Shown here piece after piece: positions 36,148 to 44,503 of a stretch of 64,000 nucleotides of DNA; within the stretch, counting starts at the first letter, position 1, and every line of letters begins with the position of its first letter. The DNA is from Methylosarcina fibrata AML-C10 (GTDB lineage Bacteria; Pseudomonadota; Gammaproteobacteria; Methylococcales; Methylomonadaceae). The position numbers and the translations under genes were made by a program. Location of the stretch: positions 3,741,786 to 3,805,785 of the forward strand of contig NZ_KB889965.1 of NCBI RefSeq assembly GCF_000372865.1. The letters run 5' to 3'. A model generated the notes under the pieces. The model saw nothing but the letters and a program-made list of their open reading frames with translations. It searched no databases and was not told the origin of the DNA.

Positions 36148-37107
36148 ATGAAGTTAAAAACGATATTGACGGGCGTTGCGGCGACCACGCTGCTCGGTGG
36201 CTGCACTGCTTCGGTTGACAAGGCTTCGGTGAAGGCCACCTCGACGGCTCCCGTTTCGGTGCAGGTGGAGACTGTTCGAATTCCTTACGATGCCGCTCAG
36301 CCGATGTATGTGGTCACGGTCGAGCCGTTACAGGTCGGAGCGGACGGGTCCGCGGGCGGGCCGCCGCCCAGCAGCGGTCAATCCGGAGCAAACTATTCCG
36401 GTTGGGGACCGTTCGGCTGGATCGGACCGCAGGGCGGCAGCCCCGCGCCCAAGGCTTATGAAGCTCCGCTGCAAGGCATGAGCGACAAGGTGGGCAAAGG
36501 CATTGCCGCTCAATTGTTAAGTTCTCTGGGCAATTCCGGCAATATCGTGGTCATCGATTACGACCATTATCTGAAACATGCCGATAATCCCGCCAAACTG
36601 CTGCGCCCAGGGGAAGTCGGTCCTTTCATCATTAAAGGCACGGTCACCGAATTCAGCGAAGTCGCCGAAGCCAATAACGAAAGGCAGGGCGGATCGTTAG
36701 GCTGGGCGGGTACGGTATTGGGCGTGGCTGGAGCGATTTCCGGAACTCCCGGAGCCGGAATAGCCGGCGCGGCGATTTCGGCAGCCAATCCCACCTGGGA
36801 AAACACCAAAGCGCGCCGCACCGGCGCCGTAGGGCTCGATCTGCAAGTGGTGGAGCCCGATAGTGGCCGGATGGTGGGCACGATCGTTTCGCACGGAAGC
36901 TTCACTTCGGAATCGGCCAGCAGCGGAGTATCCGTATTCGGAATCGGCGGCGGCGAAACCGCATTCGCAGCCAGCGCATTAGGCCAGGCGACGCGCGCCG
37001 CGATGAACGATACCGTCAAGCAACTGGCTGATCAACTGCGGGTAAAAGGCCCGGCTTACGTCAGGATACAGCCCACCGTTTCCAAAAAAAGCAAAAAAAG
37101 ACGTTAA
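36148..37107 (+). CDS. CsgG/HfaB-like outer-membrane lipoprotein
   Basis: A 319-residue lipoprotein: signal peptide with lipobox LLGGC (Cys about 19). The body resembles CsgG/HfaB proteins: DKVGKGIAAQLLSSLGNSGN and VVIDYDHYLKHA near the middle, GPFIIKGTVTEFSEVAE, then VGLDLQVVEPDSGRMVGTIV. A Gly/Ala-rich segment (GTVLGVAGAISGTPGAGIAG) could be membrane-inserted. CsgG forms a secretion pore for curli, but no curli subunit gene is nearby, so the cargo is unknown. The ATG at 36148 follows TGGGAGAACTT; a longer reading from 36052 would place the promoter inside the gene. The C-terminus is very basic (SKKSKKRR). Confidence 0.65.
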   Translation: MKLKTILTGVAATTLLGGCTASVDKASVKATSTAPVSVQVETVRIPYDAAQPMYVVTVEPLQVGADGSAGGPPPSSGQSGANYSGWGPFGWIGPQGGSPAPKAYEAPLQGMSDKVGKGIAAQLLSSLGNSGNIVVIDYDHYLKHADNPAKLLRPGEVGPFIIKGTVTEFSEVAEANNERQGGSLGWAGTVLGVAGAISGTPGAGIAGAAISAANPTWENTKARRTGAVGLDLQVVEPDSGRMVGTIVSHGSFTSESASSGVSVFGIGGGETAFAASALGQATRAAMNDTVKQLADQLRVKGPAYVRIQPTVSKKSKKRR

Positions 37108-37136
37108 AGTATTTTCGGTTTGTATTGCTTGACTAC

Positions 37137-37168
37137 GGGCAGAGGCGAGTTTTGATTCGCCTCTGCCT
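37137..37168. terminator. Hairpin between convergent CsgG-like and SulP genes
   Basis: GGCAGAGGCGA (37138-37148) and TCGCCTCTGCC (37157-37167) form a perfect 11-bp stem with an 8-nt loop. A-rich or T-rich tracts are short, so termination strength is uncertain; the position between convergent stops supports the role. Confidence 0.6.
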
Positions 37169-37179
37169 GCAAAAACGGT

Positions 37180-38814
37180 TCAGTTTGACGGCTGAACCGT
37201 CGAATCGGCCTTTATTTGGCAAGACGCTTCGGGACTTCTGTTGATCACTACGATGGGCGGATGGTTTTTGATTTTTTCCTTGCCGTGAATATCGATGACG
37301 GTGACGTTAATATTATCGTCCGGCGCCATTGCCAGAAAATCTTCGATGGTTTCCAGAATGTCGTGATCGATGAACTGCGCCTTGCTGGCGTCGATGGTGA
37401 CCCGGCTGTTTTCGGGGATGCGGGTAATAAATTTTCTCAGCAGCGCTTTATTCAGAAACGAAACGTCCTTGTTGAGCGAGATTTCATAATGCGAACCGTC
37501 CTGAGTGAGCGTGATGGCGGCGTGATAGTTGGCCCGAATGACAAAAAACATGCCGATGGTCATGCCGATGGCCATGCCTTGCAGTAGATCGGTCGCGAGA
37601 ATCGCTCCTACCGTGATGATAAAAGGCAGGAGTTGGCTCATGCCTTTCCGGTAATACTCTTTAAATATGGCGGGCTTGGCCAGTTTATAGCCGGTGTGCA
37701 GCAGAATTGCCGACAGACTGGCCAGCGGGATGAAGTTGAGATAAAAAGAAAAATAAACCACGCTGATCAGCAGGCAAATGCCGTGGACAAAGCAGGATAC
37801 GCTGGTTTTGCCTCCAGCGTTGATGTTGGCGGAACTGCGCACGATGACCGCGGTAATCGGCAGGCCGCCCAGCAAGGCGGACAGGATGTTGCCGACGCCT
37901 TGCGCTTTGAGCTCCCTATTGGTCGGCGCTACCCGCTTCATGGGATCGAGCTTGTCTACCGCTTCCAGACTCAGCAAGGTTTCCAGGCTGGCAATGATGG
38001 CGATGGTGGCGGCGATAATATAAATTTGGGTATTGCCGAGGTAACTGAAATCCGGAAACGTCAGTTGTTTTAATATCTCCGAAGGTTGCTCGGTAACCGG
38101 CAGGCTGACCATGTGTTTTGCGCTGACCGCCCATTCGGGAGCGGTTTTCGCCGCAACCAGATTATAGGCAATACCCCAGCAAACCGCGATGAGCGGTCCG
38201 GGTATCAGTTTTACAAGAGGTTGTTTCTTGAACCAGCGTGTCTCCCAGACGATTAAAATCAGTAATGAAACCGCGCTGATGACGACCGAGCCGTTCGATA
38301 CGTAATGGAACGAATCGAACAATTCGACGAAGCTCGATCCTGCGGTTTCTTTCATATAACTTTCGTCGCCTTCGTAGCTGAAGTGGTATCCGGTCGCATG
38401 AGGGAATTGCTTGATGATCAAAATCAGCCCGATGGCCGCCAGCATGCCTTTAATGACGGCCGAAGGGAAGAAAGCGCCGATGATGCCGGCTTTCAAGAAG
38501 CCTAAAGCCAGTTGCAGAATGCCTGCCAGCAGGCAGGCCACCAAAAAACCCTGAAAACTGCCCAGAGATTCAATCGCGTTAAAGACGATTACGGTCAGAC
38601 CGGCGGCAGGCCCCGAGACGCTCAATTGAGAACCGCTCAACCAGGAAACGACCAGGCCGCCCACCAATCCTGCGATCAGTCCGGAAAATAAAGGAGCGCC
38701 CGAGGCCAGCGCAATGCCGAGGCAGAGAGGCAGGGCCACCAGAAACACGACGATGCCGGACGGAACGTCGTCCTTCAAATGACCTAAGTAATACTGAAGA
38801 TGTTTGTGTATCAT
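37180..38814 (-). CDS. SulP-family anion transporter with STAS domain
   Basis: A 544-residue inner-membrane protein. About ten or more hydrophobic segments begin at FLVALPLCLGIALASGAPLF, followed by the SulP signature stretch GSQLSVSGPAAGLTVIVFNA. The C-terminal STAS domain (from about 440) includes VTIDASKAQFIDHDILETIE. SulP proteins carry sulfate, bicarbonate or other anions by symport; the group with short N-termini includes bicarbonate carriers, but no carbonic anhydrase gene is adjacent to support that. The start at 38814 follows CGGAGTCAAGAAA; the upstream ATG at 38898 adds 28 unconserved residues. Confidence 0.9.
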   Translation of the reverse strand: MIHKHLQYYLGHLKDDVPSGIVVFLVALPLCLGIALASGAPLFSGLIAGLVGGLVVSWLSGSQLSVSGPAAGLTVIVFNAIESLGSFQGFLVACLLAGILQLALGFLKAGIIGAFFPSAVIKGMLAAIGLILIIKQFPHATGYHFSYEGDESYMKETAGSSFVELFDSFHYVSNGSVVISAVSLLILIVWETRWFKKQPLVKLIPGPLIAVCWGIAYNLVAAKTAPEWAVSAKHMVSLPVTEQPSEILKQLTFPDFSYLGNTQIYIIAATIAIIASLETLLSLEAVDKLDPMKRVAPTNRELKAQGVGNILSALLGGLPITAVIVRSSANINAGGKTSVSCFVHGICLLISVVYFSFYLNFIPLASLSAILLHTGYKLAKPAIFKEYYRKGMSQLLPFIITVGAILATDLLQGMAIGMTIGMFFVIRANYHAAITLTQDGSHYEISLNKDVSFLNKALLRKFITRIPENSRVTIDASKAQFIDHDILETIEDFLAMAPDDNINVTVIDIHGKEKIKNHPPIVVINRSPEASCQIKADSTVQPSN

Positions 38815-39297
38815 TTTCTTGACTCCGGTTGCGTAATAGTCAGGAGAGAGTTCGGCTCGTCCCGATGCGGCAGGATGAGTTCGCCCGATGGAAGGCAAGT
38901 GTTGTTTTTCCTCCTCTAAGTCCCATTATATAGCGAGTTTTCCGTCTCTTTGTAATGTCTATCCTGTTAAGGCAGTGTAACGGAAACTTTTCTTCAGCCG
39001 TCAAAAGCAAAGCCGGCCGTCTTTTTGCTGAATCGGCGCCGACGACTCCGGATTGGGCTGCTTGGGCGAGAGAAGTTTATTTTGCCGAGTAGATTTATCC
39101 CGATCGGGTTTTTAAAAGAGGACGGCGGAAGGTATAAAAAAGACGGCAAACGCCGGAGCTTCCATCAATACGGCGCGAGCGGCCGATCTGTCCGGAAAAT
39201 GATGACGGACGTCACGGTTCTCAAAAATAAAATTTTTGTTATTTTAAACTTTCCGAATTCTTTCGAGTCATATAACTGCACGCCTTTAACGGCGTCG

Positions 39298-39338
39298 AAT
39301 CAGCCAGGCTTTCCCCCTGCTTTTCGGCTGATTTTCTT
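39298..39338 (+). terminator. First orphan terminator-like hairpin
   Basis: AATCAGCC (39298-39305) pairs with GGCTGATT (39326-39333), followed by TTCTTTG. The loop is 20 nt. Confidence 0.4.
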
Positions 39339-39340
39339 TG

Positions 39341-39382
39341 AGCCCCGGTGCATTTGATAAATGCGCTGGGGCTTTCTTTTTG
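39341..39382 (+). terminator. Strong orphan rho-independent terminator
   Basis: A 15-bp stem (AGCCCCGGTGCATTT with AAATGCGCTGGGGCT, two G-U pairs) and 3-nt loop, directly followed by TTCTTTTTGCTTTT. Orientation is plus strand. There is no plus-strand protein gene upstream for over 2 kb. Confidence 0.75.
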
Positions 39383-39449
39383 CTTTTGTTTAAGAATCGG
39401 TTTTCTCTGCTATGCTCTTACTGTCGTAAGTTTATTCTTGCTGATCGGT

Positions 39450-40292
39450 ATGGAAGACATTGATAAAGACAGACTCATCACTTTGGTTGAGAAAATGCCC
39501 GTTTTTCCCAAAAGCGTCCAAAAGGTGGTGCAGTTGGCTTCCAATATCGATGCGTCGCCGAAAGAAATTATCCAGGTAATCGAATGCGATCCGATCCTGA
39601 CCGTTAAAATCCTCAAAGTCATCAATTCCGCCATTTATGCTTTTCCGACCAAAATCAACTCGGTTCAGCGCGCCGTGGTGCTTATCGGTCTGAACACCAT
39701 CAAAAATCTGGCGTTGAGCATTGCCGGCATGGGCATGCTGAAATCGCTGGGCAAATCGAATTTCGACATCAACGACTTTCTTCTGCATGCGATGACGACG
39801 GCAGCGATCAGCCGGCGGCTGGCCGAGCGGTTAAGTCTTCCGGCTCTGGAATGCAGCGACTGTTTCGTGGCCGGCCTACTGCATGATTTCGGCAAGGCGG
39901 TATTTGCCGAATACCTGCCCGAGCCCTTTGAGCTCGCCTTGCGGAAAAGCCGGGAATCGAATATTTCTCTGCACCAGGCCGAACTGGAATTTATCGGCTT
40001 CAATCATGCTCAAGCCGGTCAGATCCTGGCGACGAAATGGGGATTGTCCGAAGTACTGGTCAATGCCATTGCCTACCATCACGATTACCCTTCGAACAAT
40101 GTCGCAGAATGCATTTATGCGGCCAATCAAATTTCGAAGCAGCTCATGTTCGGCAATGCCGGCAATCCGGTGACCGATCCGTTTCCCGAGGCCATCGTTA
40201 ATAAATTCGGTTTGCCGCTGACTGAGTTGATCGAAGGAATGGGCGATTTATCCTTGGTTAAACTTGAGTCGTTGGCTTTTATCAACCAGTAA
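39450..40292 (+). CDS. HDOD-domain signalling protein
   Basis: A 280-residue protein consisting of an HDOD domain, a relative of HD phosphohydrolases found in bacterial signal transduction. Seen: MPVFPKSVQKVVQLASNIDA near the start, ECDPILTVKILKVINSAIYA, VVLIGLNTIKNLALSIAGMG, and CSDCFVAGLLHDFGKAVFAE, which retains an HD pair, then AIAYHHDYP. ATG at 39450 gives the normal HDOD N-terminus; an opening from 39348 would run through the terminator hairpin. The MBL-fold gene starts 13 nt after its stop, so the two are probably one operon. Its target is unknown. Confidence 0.85.
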   Translation: MEDIDKDRLITLVEKMPVFPKSVQKVVQLASNIDASPKEIIQVIECDPILTVKILKVINSAIYAFPTKINSVQRAVVLIGLNTIKNLALSIAGMGMLKSLGKSNFDINDFLLHAMTTAAISRRLAERLSLPALECSDCFVAGLLHDFGKAVFAEYLPEPFELALRKSRESNISLHQAELEFIGFNHAQAGQILATKWGLSEVLVNAIAYHHDYPSNNVAECIYAANQISKQLMFGNAGNPVTDPFPEAIVNKFGLPLTELIEGMGDLSLVKLESLAFINQ

Positions 40293-40305
40293 TTCAGAGG
40301 GATCG

Positions 40306-41187
40306 ATGAAATTCAAATTTTGGGGCGTCAGAGGATCGATACCTTCGCCGGGGCCGAATACAGTCAAATACGGCGGCAATACCACCTGTATAGAAATCAG
40401 AACGAACGACGGCGATTTAATCATACTGGACGCCGGCACCGGCATTCACGCGCTGGCGCAAAGTCTGCTTAAGGAAATGCCCATCAATGCGCATATCTTT
40501 ATCACTCATACCCATTGGGATCATATTCAAGGTCTGCCTTTTTTCATACCCATCTTTATTCCGGGAAATCAGATCAGTATTTATGGCGGGCTGGACCCTG
40601 TTACCCATGAGCAGATCAACCGGGCGCTCACCGTGCAATTGCAGTACAGCTTCTTCCCGATCCAGGAAGCGCAGCTCAAGGCCAGGATCCACTATTTGAC
40701 CATCAGCGCGGGGATTCCGGTCAAGGTTGGGAGTGCAACCATTACTCCGATTATTCTTAATCATCCCGTCCTGAATTTCGGCTATCGGATCGATTGCGAC
40801 GGGCAGTCGATTTTTTTTACCGGCGACTACGAAATGCCGCTCAATATTTATCAGCCCGACGATGAAGACCATGAGCAATTCCAATGTTATATCGACGAGC
40901 AAAAGAAAGAGGTCCTGCTGGCAATGAAAGACGTCGACGCGCTGATCATCGACTCCCCCTTTACGAAAAGCGAATACGCCAACAAACACGGCTGGGGACA
41001 CGGAACCTACGACTCGGCAATCGAATTGAGCCGGGCCGCCAACGTTAAAAGACTGTTTCTGACCCATCACGAGCCGACTCGGACTGACGCCGAGCTGGAT
41101 AAAATATATCAGGATTTGCTCGAAGCGAATCCCGACCTGAATTTTCAATTAAGCCTCGCGCGAGAGGGCGTCGATATCCTTCTTTGA
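40306..41187 (+). CDS. MBL-fold metallo-hydrolase
   Basis: A 293-residue metallo-beta-lactamase-fold hydrolase. It starts MKFKFWGVRGSIPSPGPNT, typical of the phosphodiesterase-like MBL group (PhnP/RNase Z relatives). The metal-binding motif is FITHTHWDHIQGLPFF, with later ligands in FFTGDYEM and FLTHHEPTRTD. The likely reaction is hydrolysis of a phosphodiester or cyclic nucleotide-like substrate, but the substrate is unknown. The ATG follows AGAGGGATCG. Coupled to the HDOD gene upstream; its 3' end overlaps the convergent engB by 39 nt. Confidence 0.83.
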   Translation: MKFKFWGVRGSIPSPGPNTVKYGGNTTCIEIRTNDGDLIILDAGTGIHALAQSLLKEMPINAHIFITHTHWDHIQGLPFFIPIFIPGNQISIYGGLDPVTHEQINRALTVQLQYSFFPIQEAQLKARIHYLTISAGIPVKVGSATITPIILNHPVLNFGYRIDCDGQSIFFTGDYEMPLNIYQPDDEDHEQFQCYIDEQKKEVLLAMKDVDALIIDSPFTKSEYANKHGWGHGTYDSAIELSRAANVKRLFLTHHEPTRTDAELDKIYQDLLEANPDLNFQLSLAREGVDILL

Positions 41188-41817
41188 TTCCATTCCGGCG
41201 TTTTTGAACAACCGGTCGAGCGCCTCGTGCACCTCGTCGACGCCGATTTTTTTCAACGATGAAAACAGTTGCAGGGTTACCGGAGAACTGACTCCGGCCA
41301 ATTCTTGCCGGACCTGTAGCAACGCGTTTTTGGCGGCGCCGTAATTGAGCTTATCGGCTTTGGTCAGCAATATGTGGAGCGGAAGGCCCGTATGCCGACA
41401 CCATTCAATCATTTGCCAGTCGAATTCGGTCAAAGGATGGCGAATGTCCATGACCAGCACAATGGCGCATAAGGATTTACGCCGGGTCAAGTAACTTTCC
41501 ATCAGATCGTGCCATTTTTTCTTTACGGCCTCCGGCACCTTGGCATATCCGTAACCCGGCAGATCGACAAAACGCTGCTGCTCGGTGATGGCGAAAAAAT
41601 TCAGCATCTGGGTGCGTCCGGGCGTTTTGCTGATGCGGGCCAGCCCTTGTTGCCGGGTCAGCGTGTTAATCGCGCTGGACTTTCCGGCATTTGACCGCCC
41701 GGCAAAAGCAATTTCCATGCCCTGGTCCGGAGGGGCGCTTTTGAGCAACGGTGAACTGTTAATAAATTTTGCTTGATGATAAACTGGATTCATCGGTATC
41801 TCGCTTAGCTTGGCCAA
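41149..41817 (-). CDS. engB: Ribosome-biogenesis GTPase EngB (YihA/YsxC)
   Basis: Essential GTPase for 50S subunit assembly, 222 residues. G1 is AFAGRSNAGKSSAINTL, G2/G3 are SKTPGRTQMLNFF and FVDLPGYGYAKV, G4 is LLTKADKL and G5 is around LQLFSSLKK. The N-terminal ATG could be at 41817 or 41793 (MNPVYHQAKF); the second matches most homologues and sits after ACCG without a better ribosome site. engB, cytochrome c4 and dsbA occur together, divergently, in pseudomonads and relatives. The 3' end overlaps the MBL gene by 39 nt on opposite strands. Confidence 0.94.
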   Translation of the reverse strand: MAKLSEIPMNPVYHQAKFINSSPLLKSAPPDQGMEIAFAGRSNAGKSSAINTLTRQQGLARISKTPGRTQMLNFFAITEQQRFVDLPGYGYAKVPEAVKKKWHDLMESYLTRRKSLCAIVLVMDIRHPLTEFDWQMIEWCRHTGLPLHILLTKADKLNYGAAKNALLQVRQELAGVSSPVTLQLFSSLKKIGVDEVHEALDRLFKNAGMESKKDIDALSREA

Positions 41818-41893
41818 TTAGAGTAGAATTTGCTGAAGTTAGCACGTCCGTGTTTGAAGGCTATATATAATTTATTTCGAAGGGGGGAACCTG

Positions 41894-42571
41894 ATGAAAA
41901 AAAAAATCCTGGCGCTGGCCGCGGGTCTAGCGTTTGCCGGCACGCATAATATTTTACATGCAGAAGGCAAAATCAACGCAGGAAAAGAAAAAACCGCCTC
42001 TTGTGCGGGATGTCATGGGGACACGGGAAACAGTGCCGCGCCCAACTTCCCCAAGCTGGCTCAGCAGCATGCATCCTACATCGTAAAACAACTGCGGGCC
42101 TTTAAATCCGGAAGCCGTCAGGACCCGATGATGTCGCCCATGGCAATGGCCCTGAGCGAAGAAGATATGGCGGACATCGGCGCATTTTATGCGGCTCAGA
42201 AAATCTCTTCCAATACGATGCCGGAATTGGCGCAAGAGGATGACGAGGACCAGCCGGCTTCAGCCGCGCCGGGCAAGACCTTGACGGTGCCCGAACTGAT
42301 CGCCAAAGGCAGCGATCTGTACCGCAACGGCGATCTGGCCCGCGAAGTATCCGCTTGTATCGCCTGTCACGGGCCGTTTGGCGAAGGCAACAAACCGGCC
42401 GCCTTTCCGGCGCTCAGGTCGCAGCATGCCGACTATTTGATCAAATCGCTTACCGATTTTAAATCGGGCGCTCGCAGCAACAATCCGGAAAATATGATGC
42501 ACATGATCGCCAAAAAAATGACCGATGAAGAAATCAAGGCGGTTTCCTATCATATTTCCATGATGAAATAA
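41894..42571 (+). CDS. Diheme cytochrome c4
   Basis: A periplasmic electron carrier of 225 residues with a signal peptide (about 1-24; KKKILALAAGLAFAGTHNIL). It has two class-I cytochrome c domains, with heme motifs CAGCH (from residue 37) and CIACH (from residue 155) and distal methionines in DPMMSPMAMAL and NMMHMIAKKM. It likely donates to a terminal oxidase or takes part in methylotrophic electron flow (inference). The ATG follows GAAGGGGGGAACCTG. The position between engB and dsbA is conserved in gammaproteobacteria. Confidence 0.92.
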   Translation: MKKKILALAAGLAFAGTHNILHAEGKINAGKEKTASCAGCHGDTGNSAAPNFPKLAQQHASYIVKQLRAFKSGSRQDPMMSPMAMALSEEDMADIGAFYAAQKISSNTMPELAQEDDEDQPASAAPGKTLTVPELIAKGSDLYRNGDLAREVSACIACHGPFGEGNKPAAFPALRSQHADYLIKSLTDFKSGARSNNPENMMHMIAKKMTDEEIKAVSYHISMMK

Positions 42572-42652
42572 GCTGAAATTTTCGGAGCCTATATTCTAAT
42601 CGAGCCGATTTTGCCGGAATGTACGGCAGATAATTTTTGGAGATGTGTTTCA

Positions 42653-43273
42653 ATGCTGAAAAAAATAATTCGTACCGGACTGCTGATTCTTTTCTCGTTC
42701 TGTTCATTGTGGGTCAAAGCCGCAGAGCCCCGGTATCAAACATTAATGCCGGCCCAACCTACGCACAACCCCGATAAGGTTGAAGTCATAGAGTTTTTCT
42801 CGTACGGCTGTCCTCATTGTTATAGTTTCGAACCGCTGCTCGAGGCCTGGGTGAAAAAACTGCCTGCCAATGTTGAGTTCATCCGTCAGCCGGTACTGTT
42901 TCAGACTAACTGGGATCAGTATGCGAAAGCCTATTTTGTCGCCGAAGTGTTGGGCGTCGTCGATAAAATTCATGCCGACTTTTTCGATGCGCTGCACGTT
43001 AAAAACCAAAAGTTGGCAAGCGAAGAAGAATTGACCAAGTTTTTTGCCGATCATGGAGTAAAGGAAGCCGACTTTCGCGATGCCTACAGTTCCTTTCTTG
43101 TCGACACTAAAGTCCGCCAGGCTCCCGTGATGCTGTCGCGTTACGGGGTCAACGGCGTGCCGACCTTGATCGTCAACGGAAAATATAAAATTACCAGTTC
43201 TCTTGCCGGATCTCATGAGGGCATGCTCGAAGTCGCCGATCAATTGATAAAGCAGGAATCTTCGGTCAAATAA
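42653..43273 (+). CDS. dsbA: Thiol:disulfide interchange protein DsbA
   Basis: Periplasmic oxidant that introduces disulfide bonds into exported proteins. It has 206 residues: signal peptide (about 1-23; LLILFSFCSLWVKAAE) and thioredoxin fold with the active site FFSYGCPHCYSFEP (CPHC from residue 53) and the cis-Pro loop YGVNGVPTLIVNGKY. The ATG at 42653 follows GGAGATGTG; the upstream in-frame start at 42611 adds 14 residues with no conservation. The redox partner DsbB is not in the window. Confidence 0.94.
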   Translation: MLKKIIRTGLLILFSFCSLWVKAAEPRYQTLMPAQPTHNPDKVEVIEFFSYGCPHCYSFEPLLEAWVKKLPANVEFIRQPVLFQTNWDQYAKAYFVAEVLGVVDKIHADFFDALHVKNQKLASEEELTKFFADHGVKEADFRDAYSSFLVDTKVRQAPVMLSRYGVNGVPTLIVNGKYKITSSLAGSHEGMLEVADQLIKQESSVK

Positions 43274-43746
43274 GCGGTATTCTCGGTTTTATTCCAGGAT
43301 TCGGATGGTTTGCCGACGCAAGACGGAATTCCGGGAAAAGATGACAGGACTGGACAGCCGTGGCGCCCTGAATGCCGATTAAAAGCCGGATTGCTTGACC
43401 TCTTCCTGGCTGATAATGGCAAGAGACGGCGGTGTCGTCTTCGACGTAAAGTCGGGGTGGTTCGGAAAATGATCTCACGTTTTCCGGCGCCCCGTGGGGC
43501 GCCGTACCGAAGGCGCGGCAGACTTGGCGACTCATTTCTAACGTTAGTTGTCTTGGTAACGAAGGACTGGGTCCGGCTTGCTGTGATGATTGGTTTTGTC
43601 TCAAAAATAGTCTTGCATGTTTTTGGGTTTCCAAATGGCTGCTTGAGCCAAAACAGGAAGCCACCAAGTCATTTTCGGTCATTCGGGAATTGAACCTGAG
43701 TCCGACTGCTAATAGGTTAATCGTCGTCAGACCCGGTCGGATGTGT
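43274..43746. other. Intergenic region dsbA to rnpB without a recognised gene
   Basis: About 470 nt. Open frames exist on both strands (for example 43310-43693 plus and 43266-43682 minus) but neither has codon bias, ribosome site or domain features I can support. A GC-rich stretch at 43480-43515 contains GGCGCC/GGGGCGCC palindromic bits. Confidence 0.45.
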
Positions 43747-43752
43747 TACAAT
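43747..43752 (+). promoter_or_regulatory. -10 element of rnpB
   Basis: TACAAT at 43747-43752, preceded by TGT, sits 8 nt before the RNase P RNA 5' end, the right distance for a -10 box. The -35 (TCGTCA, 43724-43729, 17 nt spacing) is weak. Confidence 0.5.
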
Positions 43753-43760
43753 GCAATTTG

Positions 43761-44157
43761 GAAGAGTTGGCTGAGCAGTCGCTGTTTTATCGTGAAAGAT
43801 AAAATAGAGGAAAGTCCGGGCTCCATTGGGCAGGGTGCCAGGTAACACCTGGAAGGCGCGAGCCTATGGAAAGTGCCACAGAAAAGATACCGCCCGGCAT
43901 CAAGTTCTTGTGACGTCCTGCATGGGAAAAGTTACAAGGTCTATATGCCGGGTAAGGGTGAAAAGGTGCGGTAAGAGCGCACCGCGCGACTGGTAACAGG
44001 AGCGGCAGGGCAAACCCCACCCGGAGCAAGATCAAATAGAGGAACAGACGTGTGGCCCGCACGGTTCCTGGGTAGATTGCTTGAGCTGCAGGGTAACCTG
44101 TGGCCTAGATGAATGGCTGTTCTAGACAGAACCCGGCTTATAGGCCGACTCTTTCCT
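43761..44157 (+). ncRNA. rnpB: RNase P RNA (type A)
   Basis: Catalytic RNA of RNase P, processing tRNA 5' ends. Strongly conserved blocks are present in order: GAGGAAAGTCCGGGCTCC, GGGCAGGGTGCCAGGTAAC, GGGTAAGGGTGAAAAGGTGC with GGTAAGAGCGCACCGCG, CTGGTAACAG, CCCACCCGGAGCAAGATCAA, CTAGATGAATGGCTGTTC and ACAGAACCCGGCTTATAGGC. The 5' GAAGAGTTGGC pairs with the 3' GCCGACTCTTTC to form P1, fixing both ends within a few bases. The T-rich CTTTCCTTTTTC at 44151 serves as terminator. It lies directly upstream of the dcw cluster. Confidence 0.97.
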
Positions 44158-44430
44158 TTTTCATTCATGTTCTTTTAACGGTTTCATCAACATCCTCTGC
44201 GTTTTAAATTTATTAGCGCCACATCCCGTTCAAGCAGAATTTCTCATTGATCTTAACGTTTCAGATCATTCTTTTTTTGCCCGGATTCAAATTAAAGCAA
44301 TTTCTAAATAAGCTATATAACGCTCTGATAAGTTATCTTATTTGAGTCGGCTTACGCGGCCTCTTTTGGCTCTTTTATTCCATCGCTCTAAGTCATTGTC
44401 AAAAAAGAAAGAATATATGCGAATTCGCTC
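44158..44430. other. AT-rich spacer between rnpB and the mraZ promoter
   Basis: About 270 nt, clearly more AT-rich than the rest of the window. It contains several promoter-like TATAT and TTGTCA motifs (for example TTGTCA at 44395-44400) but no gene. Confidence 0.5.
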
Positions 44431-44459
44431 TTGACTAACCCTCGATTGGAATCTATAGT
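44431..44459 (+). promoter_or_regulatory. Sigma-70 promoter of the dcw (mra) operon
   Basis: TTGACT (44431-44436), a 17-nt spacer, and TATAGT (44454-44459): near-consensus -35 and -10 boxes. The predicted start is about 44466, immediately before the MraZ box array, so repressor binding there would block initiation or early elongation. Confidence 0.8.
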
Positions 44460-44468
44460 GATTGCGAG

Positions 44469-44503
44469 TGGAAAAAAGTGGAGAAAATTGGAGTTTTCTG
44501 GAA
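44469..44503 (+). promoter_or_regulatory. MraZ operator: four TGGA(A/G) repeats every 10 bp
   Basis: TGGAA at 44469, TGGAG at 44479, TGGAG at 44489 and TGGAA at 44499, each separated by exactly 5 nt. E. coli MraZ binds TGGGN direct repeats with 5-nt spacers just downstream of the mra promoter and represses the operon. The geometry here is identical while the fourth base of the box is A. Confidence 0.82.

Larger units (their letters stand above)
38815..39449. other. Long intergenic region, SulP / HDOD, with tandem hairpins
   Basis: About 635 nt between divergent genes. No convincing protein gene is seen; an open frame at 39025-39357 has no recognisable features. The right half holds three successive inverted repeats (39280-39295, 39298-39333, 39341-39373), the last followed by T-rich sequence, suggesting a short non-coding transcript on the plus strand. 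Confidence 0.5.

Noticed and set aside
39025-39357. 110-codon open frame before the HDOD gene
   Set aside because: Runs into the terminator hairpins, has no ribosome site and no recognisable sequence character.
43310-43693. 127-codon open frame between dsbA and rnpB
   Set aside because: Arginine-rich, no domain or start signal; overlapped by an equally unconvincing minus-strand frame.
44469-44503. Short periodic repeats considered as a CRISPR or tandem repeat
   Set aside because: The 10-bp period and position over the mraZ promoter fit an operator; the unit is far too short for CRISPR. No CRISPR array was seen anywhere in the window.
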